A stretch of 64,000 nucleotides of DNA from Deltaproteobacteria bacterium HGW-Deltaproteobacteria-2 (GCA_002840505.1 PHBC01000010.1:1-64000); one strand, 5' to 3'. Shown: positions 44,222 through 53,577, counted from the first letter of the stretch. Program-made: numbers and translations. Notes: generated by a model from the letters alone, not told the origin.

Positions 44222-45151
44222 ATGAAAAGCGACACTTTTACTTTTAAGACATCGGACGGAATGCAGATATTCACTTACAAATGGATGCCGGATGAAGCTT
44301 CATTTGTTAAGGGCGCTGTTCAGATAGCTCACGGAATGGCAGAACATGCGGCCCGTTATGAACGCTTTGCCGAAACTCTGACAAAAGCGGGATATGCCGT
44401 GTACGCAAACGATCATCGGGGTCACGGGAAGACCGCCGGTTCGCAGGAAGAGATCGGCTATTTTGCCGATGAAAATGGCTGGGACAAGGTCGTGGAGGAC
44501 ATGCACACTCTGACCGGGATCATAAAAAATGATTGGCCGAAGAAATCGTTTTTCCTCTTTGGCCACAGTATGGGTTCGTTCCTCTCCCGCCATTACGCAA
44601 TGCTTTACGGCAATGAACTTTCCGGCCTTGTACTTTCCGGCACAGGCGGCGATCCCGGCATAATTGGCAAAATCGGGATGCTCATCGCTAAGATGGATGC
44701 GAGGATTCACGGGAAAAAAGCAAAAAGCGAAATTATGAACAAGCTTTCCTTTGGCGCTTTCAACGGTGCGTTCAAGCCCAACAGGACGGACTATGACTGG
44801 CTCTCCAGAAATAACACAGAAGTGGACAAATATATAAATGATCCCTGGTGCGGTGCGGTCTTTACGGCGGGTTTTTTTTGCGACATGCTGGTTGGCATTG
44901 GCTATATCAATAAAAAAGAAAATATAGCGAAGATTCCGAATCATCTGCCCATTTATCTTTTCTCCGGCGCGAAAGATCCCGTCGGAGCTAATACCAAAGG
45001 CGTAATTCAGGTTTATAATACACTAAGGGGTATCGGCATAAATGACGTGACTCTAAAATTTTATGCCGACGGCCGCCATGAGATGCTCAACGAGATTAAC
45101 CGTGATGAAGTCTTCAGTGACGTAATCGCCTGGCTGAATAAACACATCTGA
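44222..45151 (+). CDS. alpha/beta hydrolase (monoacylglycerol lipase-like)
   Basis: This 309-residue serine hydrolase has nucleophile Ser in FGHSMGSFLS, Asp in LFSGAKDPVGA and His in ADGRHEMLNE, with the N-terminal VQIAHGMAEHAARYERFA and NDHRGHGKT motifs of lysophospholipase/monoglyceride lipases. It would release fatty acids from mono-glycerides or lysolipids. GGGGGCATAT precedes the start. It lies 52 bp behind the phosphoesterase gene in the same direction, possibly a lipid-processing pair. Confidence 0.9.
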   Translation: MKSDTFTFKTSDGMQIFTYKWMPDEASFVKGAVQIAHGMAEHAARYERFAETLTKAGYAVYANDHRGHGKTAGSQEEIGYFADENGWDKVVEDMHTLTGIIKNDWPKKSFFLFGHSMGSFLSRHYAMLYGNELSGLVLSGTGGDPGIIGKIGMLIAKMDARIHGKKAKSEIMNKLSFGAFNGAFKPNRTDYDWLSRNNTEVDKYINDPWCGAVFTAGFFCDMLVGIGYINKKENIAKIPNHLPIYLFSGAKDPVGANTKGVIQVYNTLRGIGINDVTLKFYADGRHEMLNEINRDEVFSDVIAWLNKHI

Positions 45152-45224
45152 TATTGGTGCTCAGAGATAAAAATATTGAGTACATGCTATAACTTTATAA
45201 AAAAATATCCCACTTATCTTTTTC

Positions 45225-45254
45225 TTGACGGCATAATTACATGTATAATAAAAT
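45225..45254 (+). promoter_or_regulatory. sigma-70-type promoter
   Basis: TTGACG (45225-45230), an 18-base spacer and TAAAAT (45249-45254) lie ~100 bases before the CFA synthase start. Confidence 0.5.
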
Positions 45255-45354
45255 AATACAGGATCATATGTTGTGCTGACTACAAATTTTCATGACGCAG
45301 AATTTCATAGCATCGACGACCTGACTTTGTGATAATTTTTAGGAGGGCGCTGTT

Positions 45355-46569
45355 ATGACAATCCGTGAAATATCACCTACTGTTACACAAAATATTTGCA
45401 AGGCTATTGTTCTTCGACTTTTACATAAAATCCATGTTGGTCATTTAACAGTGCTGCTTCCCGATGGAAGGGAAGAACATTTCGGCGACAGGGGTTCACC
45501 TCTGACCGCGGATATGACAATTTCCGATTACCGGTTTTTTTCTGACGTTGTTTTGCGTGGGGATGTAGGCCTTGGTGAATCTTTTATGCAGGGTGCGTGG
45601 GACACTAAAGACATTCCCGGTCTGTTCCGTTTGTTCATTAAGAACCGCCAGGCATTGCAAGAAGGATATCCCGCGGCAGAATGGTTGTGCAGTCAGAAAA
45701 ATCGTTTGCTATACAATCCACGAAAAAATACACCGATCGGCAGCAGGGGAAATATTCAACAACACTACGATTTGAGCAATGAATTTTTCCAGAAATTTCT
45801 TGACCCGTCCATGCTCTATTCCTGTGGAATTTATTCTTCGGAAAAAGATTCCTGCGAGGCAGCTCAAAAAAACAAGATAAACAGCATCATTGAAAAGGCT
45901 CAAATAAAGGCAACCGATCACGTTCTGGAGATTGGCTGTGGCTGGTGCGGTTTTGCTGTAGAGGCCGTTAAACAAACACAATGCCGCCTTACAGGTATTA
46001 CCGTCTCGCGGGCTCAATATGAGCTTGCGTTGGATCGTGTAAAAAAAGAGGGGTTGGAAAAAAATATTGAAATTCGTCTTCAGGATTACAGGGAAATTAA
46101 AGGTCTCTATGATAAAATTGTTTCCATCGAAATGCTCGAAGCAGTCGGCCATCGGTATTTCGGCAAATTTTTCCAGTGTTGTGACCGTCTTCTTAAACCG
46201 GGCGGCTTGTTCGTGATTCAGGTAATCACCATACCCGATCAGCGCTATGACGACTATCGCTGGAAAACGGATTGGATTAAGAAATATATTTTCCCGGGAG
46301 GAGTTCTGCCCTCTGTAACGGTTCTCAGTCAGGCAGCGACAAAATATTCAAGTTTTATTATGGAGAATCTGAAGGATATAGGTACCCACTATGCTGTGAC
46401 ACTTAAAGACTGGCGGGAAAAATATCTTAGCAATATTGAATCTATATCCGCAATGGGATTTAATAATGTTTTCCGCAGAAAGTGGGAATATTATCTGGCC
46501 ATATGCGAGGCTGGCTTTGCCGAACGCGTTTTGGGTGATATACAGGTTGTCTTTCGCAAGCCGGTGTGA
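45355..46569 (+). CDS. cfa: cyclopropane-fatty-acyl-phospholipid synthase
   Basis: This 404-residue SAM-dependent enzyme adds a methylene group across the double bond of membrane phospholipid acyl chains. The N-terminal domain begins with GHLTVLLPDGREEHFGD and LGESFMQGAW. The SAM motif is LEIGCGWCGFAVEA. Further signatures are NIQQHYDLSNEFF, MLYSCGIY and QVITIPDQRY, with KYIFPGG. TAGGAGG site before the ATG. Own promoter upstream. Confidence 0.93.
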   Translation: MTIREISPTVTQNICKAIVLRLLHKIHVGHLTVLLPDGREEHFGDRGSPLTADMTISDYRFFSDVVLRGDVGLGESFMQGAWDTKDIPGLFRLFIKNRQALQEGYPAAEWLCSQKNRLLYNPRKNTPIGSRGNIQQHYDLSNEFFQKFLDPSMLYSCGIYSSEKDSCEAAQKNKINSIIEKAQIKATDHVLEIGCGWCGFAVEAVKQTQCRLTGITVSRAQYELALDRVKKEGLEKNIEIRLQDYREIKGLYDKIVSIEMLEAVGHRYFGKFFQCCDRLLKPGGLFVIQVITIPDQRYDDYRWKTDWIKKYIFPGGVLPSVTVLSQAATKYSSFIMENLKDIGTHYAVTLKDWREKYLSNIESISAMGFNNVFRRKWEYYLAICEAGFAERVLGDIQVVFRKPV

Positions 46570-46598
46570 TCGGCCTATTATTTTTTTACAAATAAGGC

Positions 46599-46738
46599 TT
46601 GACTATTCTTTGAAATTGCCATAATGTCTCGCCAACTTCAGGTATTTATAAGTAAAAATTTGAAGGAAAGAGTTGAATTCAGACGTATTGAAGCACATAG
46701 GTTAGCCACCGGTACTTTAGAGTCTTGGTGGCTTTTTA
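46599..46738 (+). ncRNA. candidate leader RNA or sRNA upstream of the cold-shock gene
   Basis: A promoter-like pair (TTGACT 46599-46604; TAATGT at 46622 or CATAAT at 46620) is followed ~110 bases later by a terminator-like hairpin, AGCCACC (46704-46710) with GGTGGCT (46727-46733) then TTTT. The cold-shock gene begins at 46796. So a short RNA may end here, or read-through may be controlled, as an attenuated cold-shock leader. A second weak promoter could lie at about 46754. Confidence 0.45.
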
Positions 46739-46795
46739 GTTCTGTCATCGTGTTGATTCGACTTTTCGAAATATTAAGAAAGGAGGATTAGAACT

Positions 46796-46996
46796 ATGCC
46801 AGAAGGTAAAGTAAAGTGGTTTAACGAAAGCAAAGGCTTTGGATTCATTTCGCAAGAAGATGGCGCAGATGTGTTTGTACATTTCAGTGCAATTCAGGCC
46901 AGCGGTTTTAAGACGTTAAAAGAGGGCCAATCTGTAAGTTTTGATGTTGTCCAGGGCAAAAAAGGCTTGGAAGCGACAAACGTCAAACCTGTCTAG
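46796..46996 (+). CDS. cold-shock domain protein
   Basis: This 66-residue single-strand nucleic-acid-binding OB-fold has the two RNA-binding motifs KGFGFI and VFVHF and the start [11 protein letters not shown]. It melts RNA structure at low temperature or in growth changes. GAAAGGAGG lies before ATG 46796. Upstream is a candidate regulatory leader. Confidence 0.95.
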   Translation: MPEGKVKWFNESKGFGFISQEDGADVFVHFSAIQASGFKTLKEGQSVSFDVVQGKKGLEATNVKPV

Positions 46997-46998
46997 TT

Positions 46999-47098
46999 TT
47001 TAATGACACTCGCTAATAACGAGTCCCGACAAGTCGGGATTCGAAGCGCAAGTGGAATTATCCTAGGAGCGTAGCGACGTAGGAAATGAGAAACTAAT
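46999..47098. repeat. modular intergenic repeat
   Basis: Copy with blocks TGACACTCGCTAATAACGAG, the palindrome TCCCGACAAGTCGGGA and GTGGAATTATCCTAGGAGC. A terminator-like hairpin follows. Confidence 0.55.
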
Positions 47099-47102
47099 AA
47101 AT

Positions 47103-47145
47103 AAGCACTTCGTGTGTGAGAAATCATGATGGAGTGCTTTTTATT
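47103..47145 (+). terminator. terminator hairpin
   Basis: AAGCACT (47103-47109) pairs with AGTGCTT (47133-47139) with a loop of ~23 bases and a following T-tract. It ends the cold-shock transcript before the convergent 710-residue gene. Confidence 0.55.
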
Positions 47146-47155
47146 ATGCCGATTA

Positions 47156-49288
47156 TTATGATTTTGCTTTATTTATCCAATTATTAATCTGTGTTTTTGA
47201 AGGGACTTTATTTTTTAGTTCCGGTTTATCTGCTACATACTTTTTAATTTTACCCCAAAGATCTTCGCCATTTGCTTTTGCAAGTTTTACAACCGAATCA
47301 ACCCCAAGCTTGACCAGAATATATGCATAATCATCGCCAATTCCTCTTAGACGCATCAAGTCTGCAATGCTCACCCACTCTTTAAGAAGCTTATCGCTGA
47401 TGCCGGTTGAGCAGGCAATTCTTTTAAGGCCGGCAGATTTACTGCATTTCTGCAGTAAATCAAAAGTTGTTTTAATTTTTACAAGCGCCAGTTTTTTCTC
47501 AAAATATTCTCCTATCGTTTTAATTTCGGAAATCAGGCTTATATCTCCTTTAATTACCGTCTTCATCTTATTTCTAAAATCACGTACAGAAATCATCTTA
47601 TCTCTTAGCAATTCCCTGTACAATGTGTCCTTTGGCTTGGTTTCGAACTCATCGATAATCTTTTTATTTCTGGCAATATTTAAATATGAGTTAAAAGCAA
47701 CGTTTTTTAAATTGCTGAAGGTTTTCTCCGGATCAAATGATATCGATGCGATGTCTGTTTTCTTTATGGATTCTTCAACCTCTGTTATTGTTTCAGATTC
47801 AAATCCAAAATTATTCAAAATTGTTTTGTAACTATCAGAGAATCCATTATTCTTTATCTTTTCAACTTCACCTGCATATTCGGGATCGGAAAGTTTTATA
47901 ACTCCTATATTTTCCTGTTTGATAATACGTTGCACCGTTGGAAAATTCTGCTGTAAAATAAATGCTTCTTCCTGGGCTTTTTTTAGGAGTTCCTTGCTAT
48001 GTTTTTTCTGCAGGTTCTTTGCGGTAGTATTTCCGTGCTTTTGTGCGCTCAAATATCGGGAAAGCGATATTCCCGATGACTGATTAATTGCATATATGTT
48101 ATTGAGAGAACCGGCTAAAGTTTTAAGTTCATAGGGCACTGGAACATTAATTGTTAAAGGTTTTACCAGTTTTGTATAATCATGTAATTTCTTATAATTT
48201 CTATCGTATTCGGGCGGATCCTTGGCCAAGCGTTTTGATTCTCCCGCAGAATAATAAGCAATGCCGATAGCAGCAGCTGCAATTGCTGCCGCCGGAGCTC
48301 CAACACCAAATGCCAGAGTACAACCTATCGAAATCGCTAAGACGGCATAACCTGCGATAACTTCATAATAAAAATCCTGAGCCAAGTCAGCATACTCTTT
48401 TTTTTCTTCTTCAACGGTCACCTTGACGGTTAAATCGCGGGCATATGTATCATTGAATCCATCCGCACATGTAACCTCTATTTCGGCTGAATATTTAAAT
48501 GATTTTTCGTAAGGCTCTTGTCGGGAAAATTCTAAATAAGCTTCTGTCCACCATGTCCAATCCTTACAAATAGATATTGAGCACATTTCCGTTGATTCAG
48601 AAGGATCAAGAGCGCCTCCGGTATAAGATTCTATCACGATGTTATTATTTTCATTGCCTGATACGGAAAGATCATCTTCACGTAAATCGGTGCCTATATT
48701 TGTAATTCTTTTATTACCTACGTTTGAACACTGTAATACTAATATAAAGTTATCTTTCCAGTTAATGCTTGTGCCATTCGGGTTGCAATGCATATATATT
48801 GATAAAATATTAGGCTTTTGCGCTGTAATTATTATATTAACATCTTTAGAATCCTGTAGCACATAATGAATACCGGCCGAACTGCCTGATCCTGACCAGG
48901 ATGATACATCGAGCTTAACTTCAATATGACAGCGATAAGTTTTAGTCATCGGAAAGGGACCGTTTTGGAATAGACTAGAGCTTATTCTGTAAGCCATTGA
49001 ACTCCAACTTCGGGTTCCCCAACCCCATCTATCATCAAATGTCTGTGTAATTGTATCCAAAACATTGTTGTTACTATCGTATACTACCATTGAAAAAGAA
49101 GCATTATCTCGCAATGCGGTAGCTTCTATGTGTCTGACCGGTACTACCAGATATATATCATCCGCAATTTTGTCTCTATTGATGGTTATGGTGTTTTGAG
49201 CATCGGCTCTAACAAAAGGATCTTGATATCTTGTTCCCACCAGTGTTCCACTGCTTAAAAGTTCGCCAATCGTAATATATTCCGGCAT
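47156..49288 (-). CDS. large orphan protein with central hydrophobic segments and C-terminal helix-hairpin-helix-like domain
   Basis: This 710-residue protein has no recognised overall family. Residues 1 to ~300 look beta-rich (VRADAQNTITINRDKIADD; SFSMVVYDSNNNVLDTITQT), then a hydrophobic Ala/Gly stretch (VIAGYAVLAISIGCTLAFG; APAAAIAAAAIGIAYYSAG) could be two membrane helices. The rest is charged and helical. Near the end, ISDKLLKEWVSIADLMRLRG with IGDDYAYILVKLGVDSVVKL resembles the DUF4332-type helix-hairpin-helix domain. There is no signal peptide. AAGGAGG precedes the start on the minus strand. Its role is unknown. Confidence 0.75.
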   Translation of the reverse strand: MPEYITIGELLSSGTLVGTRYQDPFVRADAQNTITINRDKIADDIYLVVPVRHIEATALRDNASFSMVVYDSNNNVLDTITQTFDDRWGWGTRSWSSMAYRISSSLFQNGPFPMTKTYRCHIEVKLDVSSWSGSGSSAGIHYVLQDSKDVNIIITAQKPNILSIYMHCNPNGTSINWKDNFILVLQCSNVGNKRITNIGTDLREDDLSVSGNENNNIVIESYTGGALDPSESTEMCSISICKDWTWWTEAYLEFSRQEPYEKSFKYSAEIEVTCADGFNDTYARDLTVKVTVEEEKKEYADLAQDFYYEVIAGYAVLAISIGCTLAFGVGAPAAAIAAAAIGIAYYSAGESKRLAKDPPEYDRNYKKLHDYTKLVKPLTINVPVPYELKTLAGSLNNIYAINQSSGISLSRYLSAQKHGNTTAKNLQKKHSKELLKKAQEEAFILQQNFPTVQRIIKQENIGVIKLSDPEYAGEVEKIKNNGFSDSYKTILNNFGFESETITEVEESIKKTDIASISFDPEKTFSNLKNVAFNSYLNIARNKKIIDEFETKPKDTLYRELLRDKMISVRDFRNKMKTVIKGDISLISEIKTIGEYFEKKLALVKIKTTFDLLQKCSKSAGLKRIACSTGISDKLLKEWVSIADLMRLRGIGDDYAYILVKLGVDSVVKLAKANGEDLWGKIKKYVADKPELKNKVPSKTQINNWINKAKS

Positions 49289-49500
49289 AAATCCTCCTTT
49301 TTATATTTATTGGTTGGTTGTGTATGAAACAATTATAATTTTGATAAGACGTCTTTAGAAGGGCTTAAATATATAACTCTGTTTTTTATTGTCAAGGTAA
49401 TATTAACTTATAATTCAATCATTTAATGTGAATATGTGATTAACACGTTTAACTGTAAGAAACAAGTTCTCTCGCGTTTTTTCATATAAAAAAGATTAGC

Positions 49501-49529
49501 TTGACATATTGTGCCGCAACATGTATTTA
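49501..49529 (+). promoter_or_regulatory. promoter of a candidate sRNA
   Basis: TTGACA (49501-49506), 17-base spacer, TATTTA (49524-49529). Confidence 0.55.
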
Positions 49530-49535
49530 CCCACA

Positions 49536-49601
49536 TTCACAAAAACGCTTGTTTATGACGGATCCCCATCTGGCAGAACTCTCTTCCAAGTGTGGGGTTT
49601 T
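49536..49601 (+). ncRNA. candidate small RNA (~66 nt)
   Basis: The RNA starts downstream of the promoter at 49501 and ends at a compact hairpin, CCCCA (49564-49568) with TGGGG (49593-49597) and inner TGG/CCA, followed by seven T. No reading frame or gene start lies near, and the modular repeat begins right after. The combination fits an independent sRNA, though a decayed leader is possible. Confidence 0.45.
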
Positions 49602-49904
49602 TTTATTAATGAGACTCGCTGAAAACAAGCGTAGCGAAGTTTGAAGCGTAAGTCGAATTATCCCAGGAGCTTAGCGACGAGGGATTTGAGGATCGCTGAA
49701 AACGAATCCCGACGAGCGAAGTGAAGTTTGAAGAGTAAGTCGAACAATCCCCGCAGCGAAGCGGAGTGGGATTGATGACACCTTTCTCCGAAAGCGAAGC
49801 GCATCGGAATTGGTAAATCGAAATATCCCTGAACGAAGTGAATGGGATTAGTTACACATTAGCAATAATTTAGAAGGTAAAAAAAGGTAAAAGGTACAAA
49901 AATA

Positions 49905-51992
49905 ATGAAGATTGAAGATCAGAAAATTCGTAATATCGGTATAAGCGCACATATTGATTCCGGAAAAACCACGCTTACCGAGAGGATTCTTTATTATACG
50001 AAAAGAATTCATGCCATCCATGATGTCAAAGGAAAAGACGGAGTCGGCGCCACGATGGATTCCATGGAACTGGAAAAGGAACGCGGCATCACTATCGCTT
50101 CGGCAGCCACTTATTGCGAATGGAAAGGCCACGAGATAAATATTATAGACACACCGGGACATGTCGACTTTACCATGGAAGTGGAAAGATCGCTCCGTGT
50201 TTTGGATGGCGCCATTCTGGTTCTGTGTGCGGTCGGCGGCGTTCAGTCGCAATCCATTACGGTTGATCGGCAGATGAAAAGATATAAAGTTCCGAGCATT
50301 GCCTTTATTAATAAATGCGACCGTAGCGGCGCTAATCCTTTCCGTGTAATCAGCCAGTTAAAATCAAAGCTAGGCCACAATGCCGTAGCCATGCAGATTC
50401 CCATTGGTCTGGAAAATGAAGCCGAAGGCGTTGTTGATTTAGTCAGTATGAAAGCGCTTTATTTTGACGGCGAAAACGGCGAGATTGTCCGCGAGGCGGA
50501 AATTCCGCAGAATCTCCAGGAAGAAGCCAAGACAAAAAGAGAAGAGTTAATTGATGCCGCTTCGGTGTTTTCCGATGAATTGACGGAAGCAATTCTGAAT
50601 GAAAGTGAAATATCTTCCGAATTGATTTATGCAGCTATGCGCATAGGTACATTGCAAAGAAAAATAACCCCTGTTTATATGGGATCAGCATATAAGAATA
50701 AAGCCATACAGCCAATGCTTGATGGTGTTAGTTATCTTTTGCCTTGCCCTTCCGATGTGGAAAATGTGGCGATGGATATGGATAATAATGAAGAACTCGT
50801 TGTGCTGGAAAATGATCCAGAAAAACCAATTGTCGCTTTGGCCTTTAAATTGGAAGATGGCAAATATGGGCAATTAACGTATGTTCGCGTTTATCAGGGA
50901 ACAGTGGCCAAGGGATCGATTATTGTCAATATCCGCAACGGAAAAAAGGTGAAGGTAGGCCGCGTTGTGCGGATGCATGCCGATCAAATGGAAGATGTCG
51001 AATATCTGAAATCCGGGTACATCGGCGCGTTATTCGGAATTGAATGTTCTTCCGGCGATACTTTTACTTCCCCGGGAACAAATGTAACGATGATTTCCAT
51101 GTATGTGCCCAAACCGGTCATATCTGCGGCTATAACGACCAAAGATAACAAATCGCAAATGGCTATGGCCAAGGCGCTGAATAGATTTTGTAAGGAAGAT
51201 CCGACTTTTAAATCTTTTGTTGATCCCGAAACCAATGAAACAATTATCGAAGGCATGGGTGAACTGCATCTGGACATTTATGTGGAAAGAATGAGGCGGG
51301 AATATGGCGCCGACGTCACGACAGGTAATCCCCGCGTTGCTTACCGCGAGACAATCACACAGCATGCCGATTTCAATTATACCCACAAAAAACAAACCGG
51401 TGGCTCCGGCCAATTCGCTCGCATTGCCGGTTTTATTGAACCGATCAGCGATGCCGAGTTTGTTTTTGAAAATAAAATTTTCGGCGGCGCTATTCCCACA
51501 CAATTTATTTCTGCTTGCGAAAAAGGATTTAAACAAAGCATGGCCAAAGGGCCGAAATTGGAATTTCCGATTACCGGCGTGAAGGTGCTCATCAATGACG
51601 GCGCTTCCCATGCGGTGGATTCTTCGGATATGGCTTTCCAGGCATGTGCTCGTGGAGCATTCAAGGACGCATATCTGCGGGCAAAGCCGGTCATTCATGA
51701 ACCGATAATGAAAGTGGTCGTGGAAACTCCAACTGAATTTCAAGGTGCCGTCATGGGACTTTTAAATCAACGCCGCGGCATGATTATCGGATCTCAGGAT
51801 GAAGATGTCATGTGCGTGATTGAATCACAAGTGCCGCTGGCGGAAATGTTTGGATTTTCGACTATCCTGCGTTCAGCCACACAGGGCAAAGCACAGTTCA
51901 CAATGGAATTTTCCATTTACCGGCAAGTGCCGCAGTCAATCGCGGAGAAGATCACACTGGAAGCAGCTGAAAATAAAAAATCAGCCGCTTAA
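49905..51992 (+). CDS. fusA: elongation factor G, mitochondrial-like (spdEFG1 type)
   Basis: This 695-residue GTPase moves tRNA and mRNA on the ribosome. The GTPase motifs are AHIDSGKT (G1), IDTPGHVDF (G3) and NKCDR (G4). The G1 Ser and the [16 protein letters not shown] segment match the mitochondrial EF-G1 and the related spirochaete/planctomycete/deltaproteobacterium group rather than standard bacterial EF-G. Domain IV includes [14 protein letters not shown]. It stands outside a str operon. Alone it cannot be told whether it is the only EF-G. Confidence 0.93.
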   Translation: MKIEDQKIRNIGISAHIDSGKTTLTERILYYTKRIHAIHDVKGKDGVGATMDSMELEKERGITIASAATYCEWKGHEINIIDTPGHVDFTMEVERSLRVLDGAILVLCAVGGVQSQSITVDRQMKRYKVPSIAFINKCDRSGANPFRVISQLKSKLGHNAVAMQIPIGLENEAEGVVDLVSMKALYFDGENGEIVREAEIPQNLQEEAKTKREELIDAASVFSDELTEAILNESEISSELIYAAMRIGTLQRKITPVYMGSAYKNKAIQPMLDGVSYLLPCPSDVENVAMDMDNNEELVVLENDPEKPIVALAFKLEDGKYGQLTYVRVYQGTVAKGSIIVNIRNGKKVKVGRVVRMHADQMEDVEYLKSGYIGALFGIECSSGDTFTSPGTNVTMISMYVPKPVISAAITTKDNKSQMAMAKALNRFCKEDPTFKSFVDPETNETIIEGMGELHLDIYVERMRREYGADVTTGNPRVAYRETITQHADFNYTHKKQTGGSGQFARIAGFIEPISDAEFVFENKIFGGAIPTQFISACEKGFKQSMAKGPKLEFPITGVKVLINDGASHAVDSSDMAFQACARGAFKDAYLRAKPVIHEPIMKVVVETPTEFQGAVMGLLNQRRGMIIGSQDEDVMCVIESQVPLAEMFGFSTILRSATQGKAQFTMEFSIYRQVPQSIAEKITLEAAENKKSAA

Positions 51993-52073
51993 TAAATTAA
52001 AAAGATGTTGACAAACAACAGTGCCCTGAAAAGGGAAGAAAATGTTATCCATTTAACTTATAAGGATATTATC

Positions 52074-52775
52074 ATGATAAAAAAAGAAATGATTTTCCGC
52101 AATCCGCTGATTAATCTTGGTTATGAAAATGAAGATATTTTGCCGAGCGGAGGGTTTGGAGCGGTGCTTGCTCATGCCGGAGTAGGCAAGACAGCCTTGC
52201 TTGTTCAGATTGCTTTAAACGCGATGTTACGCGAACAGCCTGTACTGCACGTAAGCCTGAACGATGCGGTGAGCAAAGTTGATGTCTGGTATCAGGAGTT
52301 GTTTCATGATATTGCCGCGAAATTTGATGCTGCTGAAATTCAGGATTACTGGGACAACATTCAGCCTTACCGTTTTATCATGACTTTCAAAGTAGAAGGT
52401 TTCAGCGCGCCGAGGCTGGAAGAGCGTTTAACCGACTTAATGCAGCAAAATATTTTCAAACCGCATACTGTAATCATTGACGGATTTAAATTTGATGAGG
52501 CGGGTCGCGGACAGCTTGTGCAATTGAAAGAACTGGCTCATAAATATTCAATGCGTATCTGGTTTACTGTGCATACGCATCGCCATGAGCCGCCGCAGGA
52601 AAATGGTTTGCCTCTTTCTTTTTTACATGTGGCAGATTTATTTGACGTTATCGTTCAACTGGCCGCAAAAGGCGATGAAGTATATATTAAATCCCTTAAA
52701 GGAAGATCAGTCGAAGCAAAGCAAAACGATTTGGTTCTTGATCCGGCTACGATGTTGATTAAGGACGCTAAGTAA
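52074..52775 (+). CDS. RecA/KaiC-like P-loop ATPase
   Basis: This 233-residue (up to 256) protein has Walker A AHAGVGKT (following SGGFGAVL), a Walker B-like TVIIDGFKF and, further on, WFTVHTHRH. It contains a single ATPase domain like that of RecA/DnaB/KaiC relatives but without a known partner domain. ATG 52074 is favoured by AAGGATAT before it; ATG 52005, 12 bases after the EF-G stop, has a weaker site. The gene follows EF-G closely in the same direction and may be cotranscribed with it. Function unknown. Confidence 0.7.
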   Translation: MIKKEMIFRNPLINLGYENEDILPSGGFGAVLAHAGVGKTALLVQIALNAMLREQPVLHVSLNDAVSKVDVWYQELFHDIAAKFDAAEIQDYWDNIQPYRFIMTFKVEGFSAPRLEERLTDLMQQNIFKPHTVIIDGFKFDEAGRGQLVQLKELAHKYSMRIWFTVHTHRHEPPQENGLPLSFLHVADLFDVIVQLAAKGDEVYIKSLKGRSVEAKQNDLVLDPATMLIKDAK

Positions 52776-52787
52776 TAGAGGTTCGCG

Positions 52788-53072
52788 ATGTTTGAGTCCA
52801 ATGAAGAACTTTTTCAAGCAGTGAACGAATTAATTGCCAATTTGGAAAAAAGTGGTTTTAATTCGTCAGCCTTGGAATTAAAGAGAGGATTTCAATCAAT
52901 CAATGGGTTAACTGATGGTTGGGCTACGTTCCTGGAGTCCATTGAATGTGTACAGAAGAGTCATTCTATCAATATAGACTCTAATGATCTGGACAAATTA
53001 CAATTAATTTACGAAACAGTATATTTTGCAGTGTACCGAAAAAAACCCAAACCCTGGTGGCAGCTCGGGTAA
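52788..53072 (+). CDS. small hypothetical protein
   Basis: This 94-residue protein is mostly helical (FQAVNELIANLEKSGFNSSA, ELKRGFQSINGLTDGWATFL) and ends in Lys/Pro/Trp (YRKKPKPWWQLG). It begins 12 bases after the P-loop ATPase stop, so it is probably its operon partner. AGAGGTTCGCG precedes the ATG. No family was recognised. Confidence 0.65.
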   Translation: MFESNEELFQAVNELIANLEKSGFNSSALELKRGFQSINGLTDGWATFLESIECVQKSHSINIDSNDLDKLQLIYETVYFAVYRKKPKPWWQLG

Positions 53073-53132
53073 TTATTACCCCGGGGAAAATAATTGCTGC
53101 CGGTTCCCGCCGTCGAAGTCACAGAATATCTG

Positions 53133-53348
53133 CTAATCAAGTATCACCAAAACCTGATCCGTTTTTACGGAATCACCTTCTTTAATATTTATTTTCTTAA
53201 CTGTGCCATCAGCAGGAGCATATATAGGGATTTCCATTTTCATGGCATCCATAATAACGACCTCATCATCAGTATTAACCTTGTCGCCTACATTAACAAC
53301 AATACTGATGACTTTTCCGGTCATGGGTGCTTTTATTTCCATACTCAT
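53133..53348 (-). CDS. biotin carboxyl-carrier-like protein
   Basis: This 71-residue biotinyl domain has the biotin-accepting motif DAMKMEIP with the Lys at residue 37, in a barrel of APMTGKVISIVVNVGDKV and APADGTVKKINIKEGDSV. It carries carboxyl groups for a biotin-dependent carboxylase or decarboxylase. The start at 53348 follows AAGGAG with 9 bases; an upstream ATG at 53357 abuts that site and is less likely. No carboxylase subunits lie nearby, so its partner must be elsewhere. Confidence 0.88.
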   Translation of the reverse strand: MSMEIKAPMTGKVISIVVNVGDKVNTDDEVVIMDAMKMEIPIYAPADGTVKKINIKEGDSVKTDQVLVILD

Positions 53349-53577
53349 TTTGCACATCTCCTTTTTAGTCCCTTACTTTTCATCGGGAAAACGTTTAATA
53401 CTTTTATTGATAAATTGATTTTGTATCAATACCCAAATTACAAAGTAAGGTCAATAAAATTATAAATGTTTTTTAAATTAGAATAATTAGTAATAATTAG
53501 TAATATTTTAGGAAAATTTTCTTGAAATATTGCGTTATATTGTTTATGCAGTCTTATCGTCTTTATAAGGAGGGATT

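Larger units (their letters stand above)
49289..49904. other. 616-bp intergenic region: candidate sRNA and modular repeat
   Basis: Positions 49501-49601 hold a promoter and terminator around a possible small RNA (separate entry). Positions about 49605-49858 hold the longest modular repeat copy in the window, built from tandem sub-blocks around TCGAATTATCCC, AGCGAAGTTTGAAG and AATCCCGACG. No protein gene was seen. Confidence 0.55.

Noticed and set aside
51030-51743. 237-codon minus-strand frame inside the EF-G gene
   Set aside because: Entirely antisense to conserved EF-G domains; no ribosome-binding site or family resemblance.
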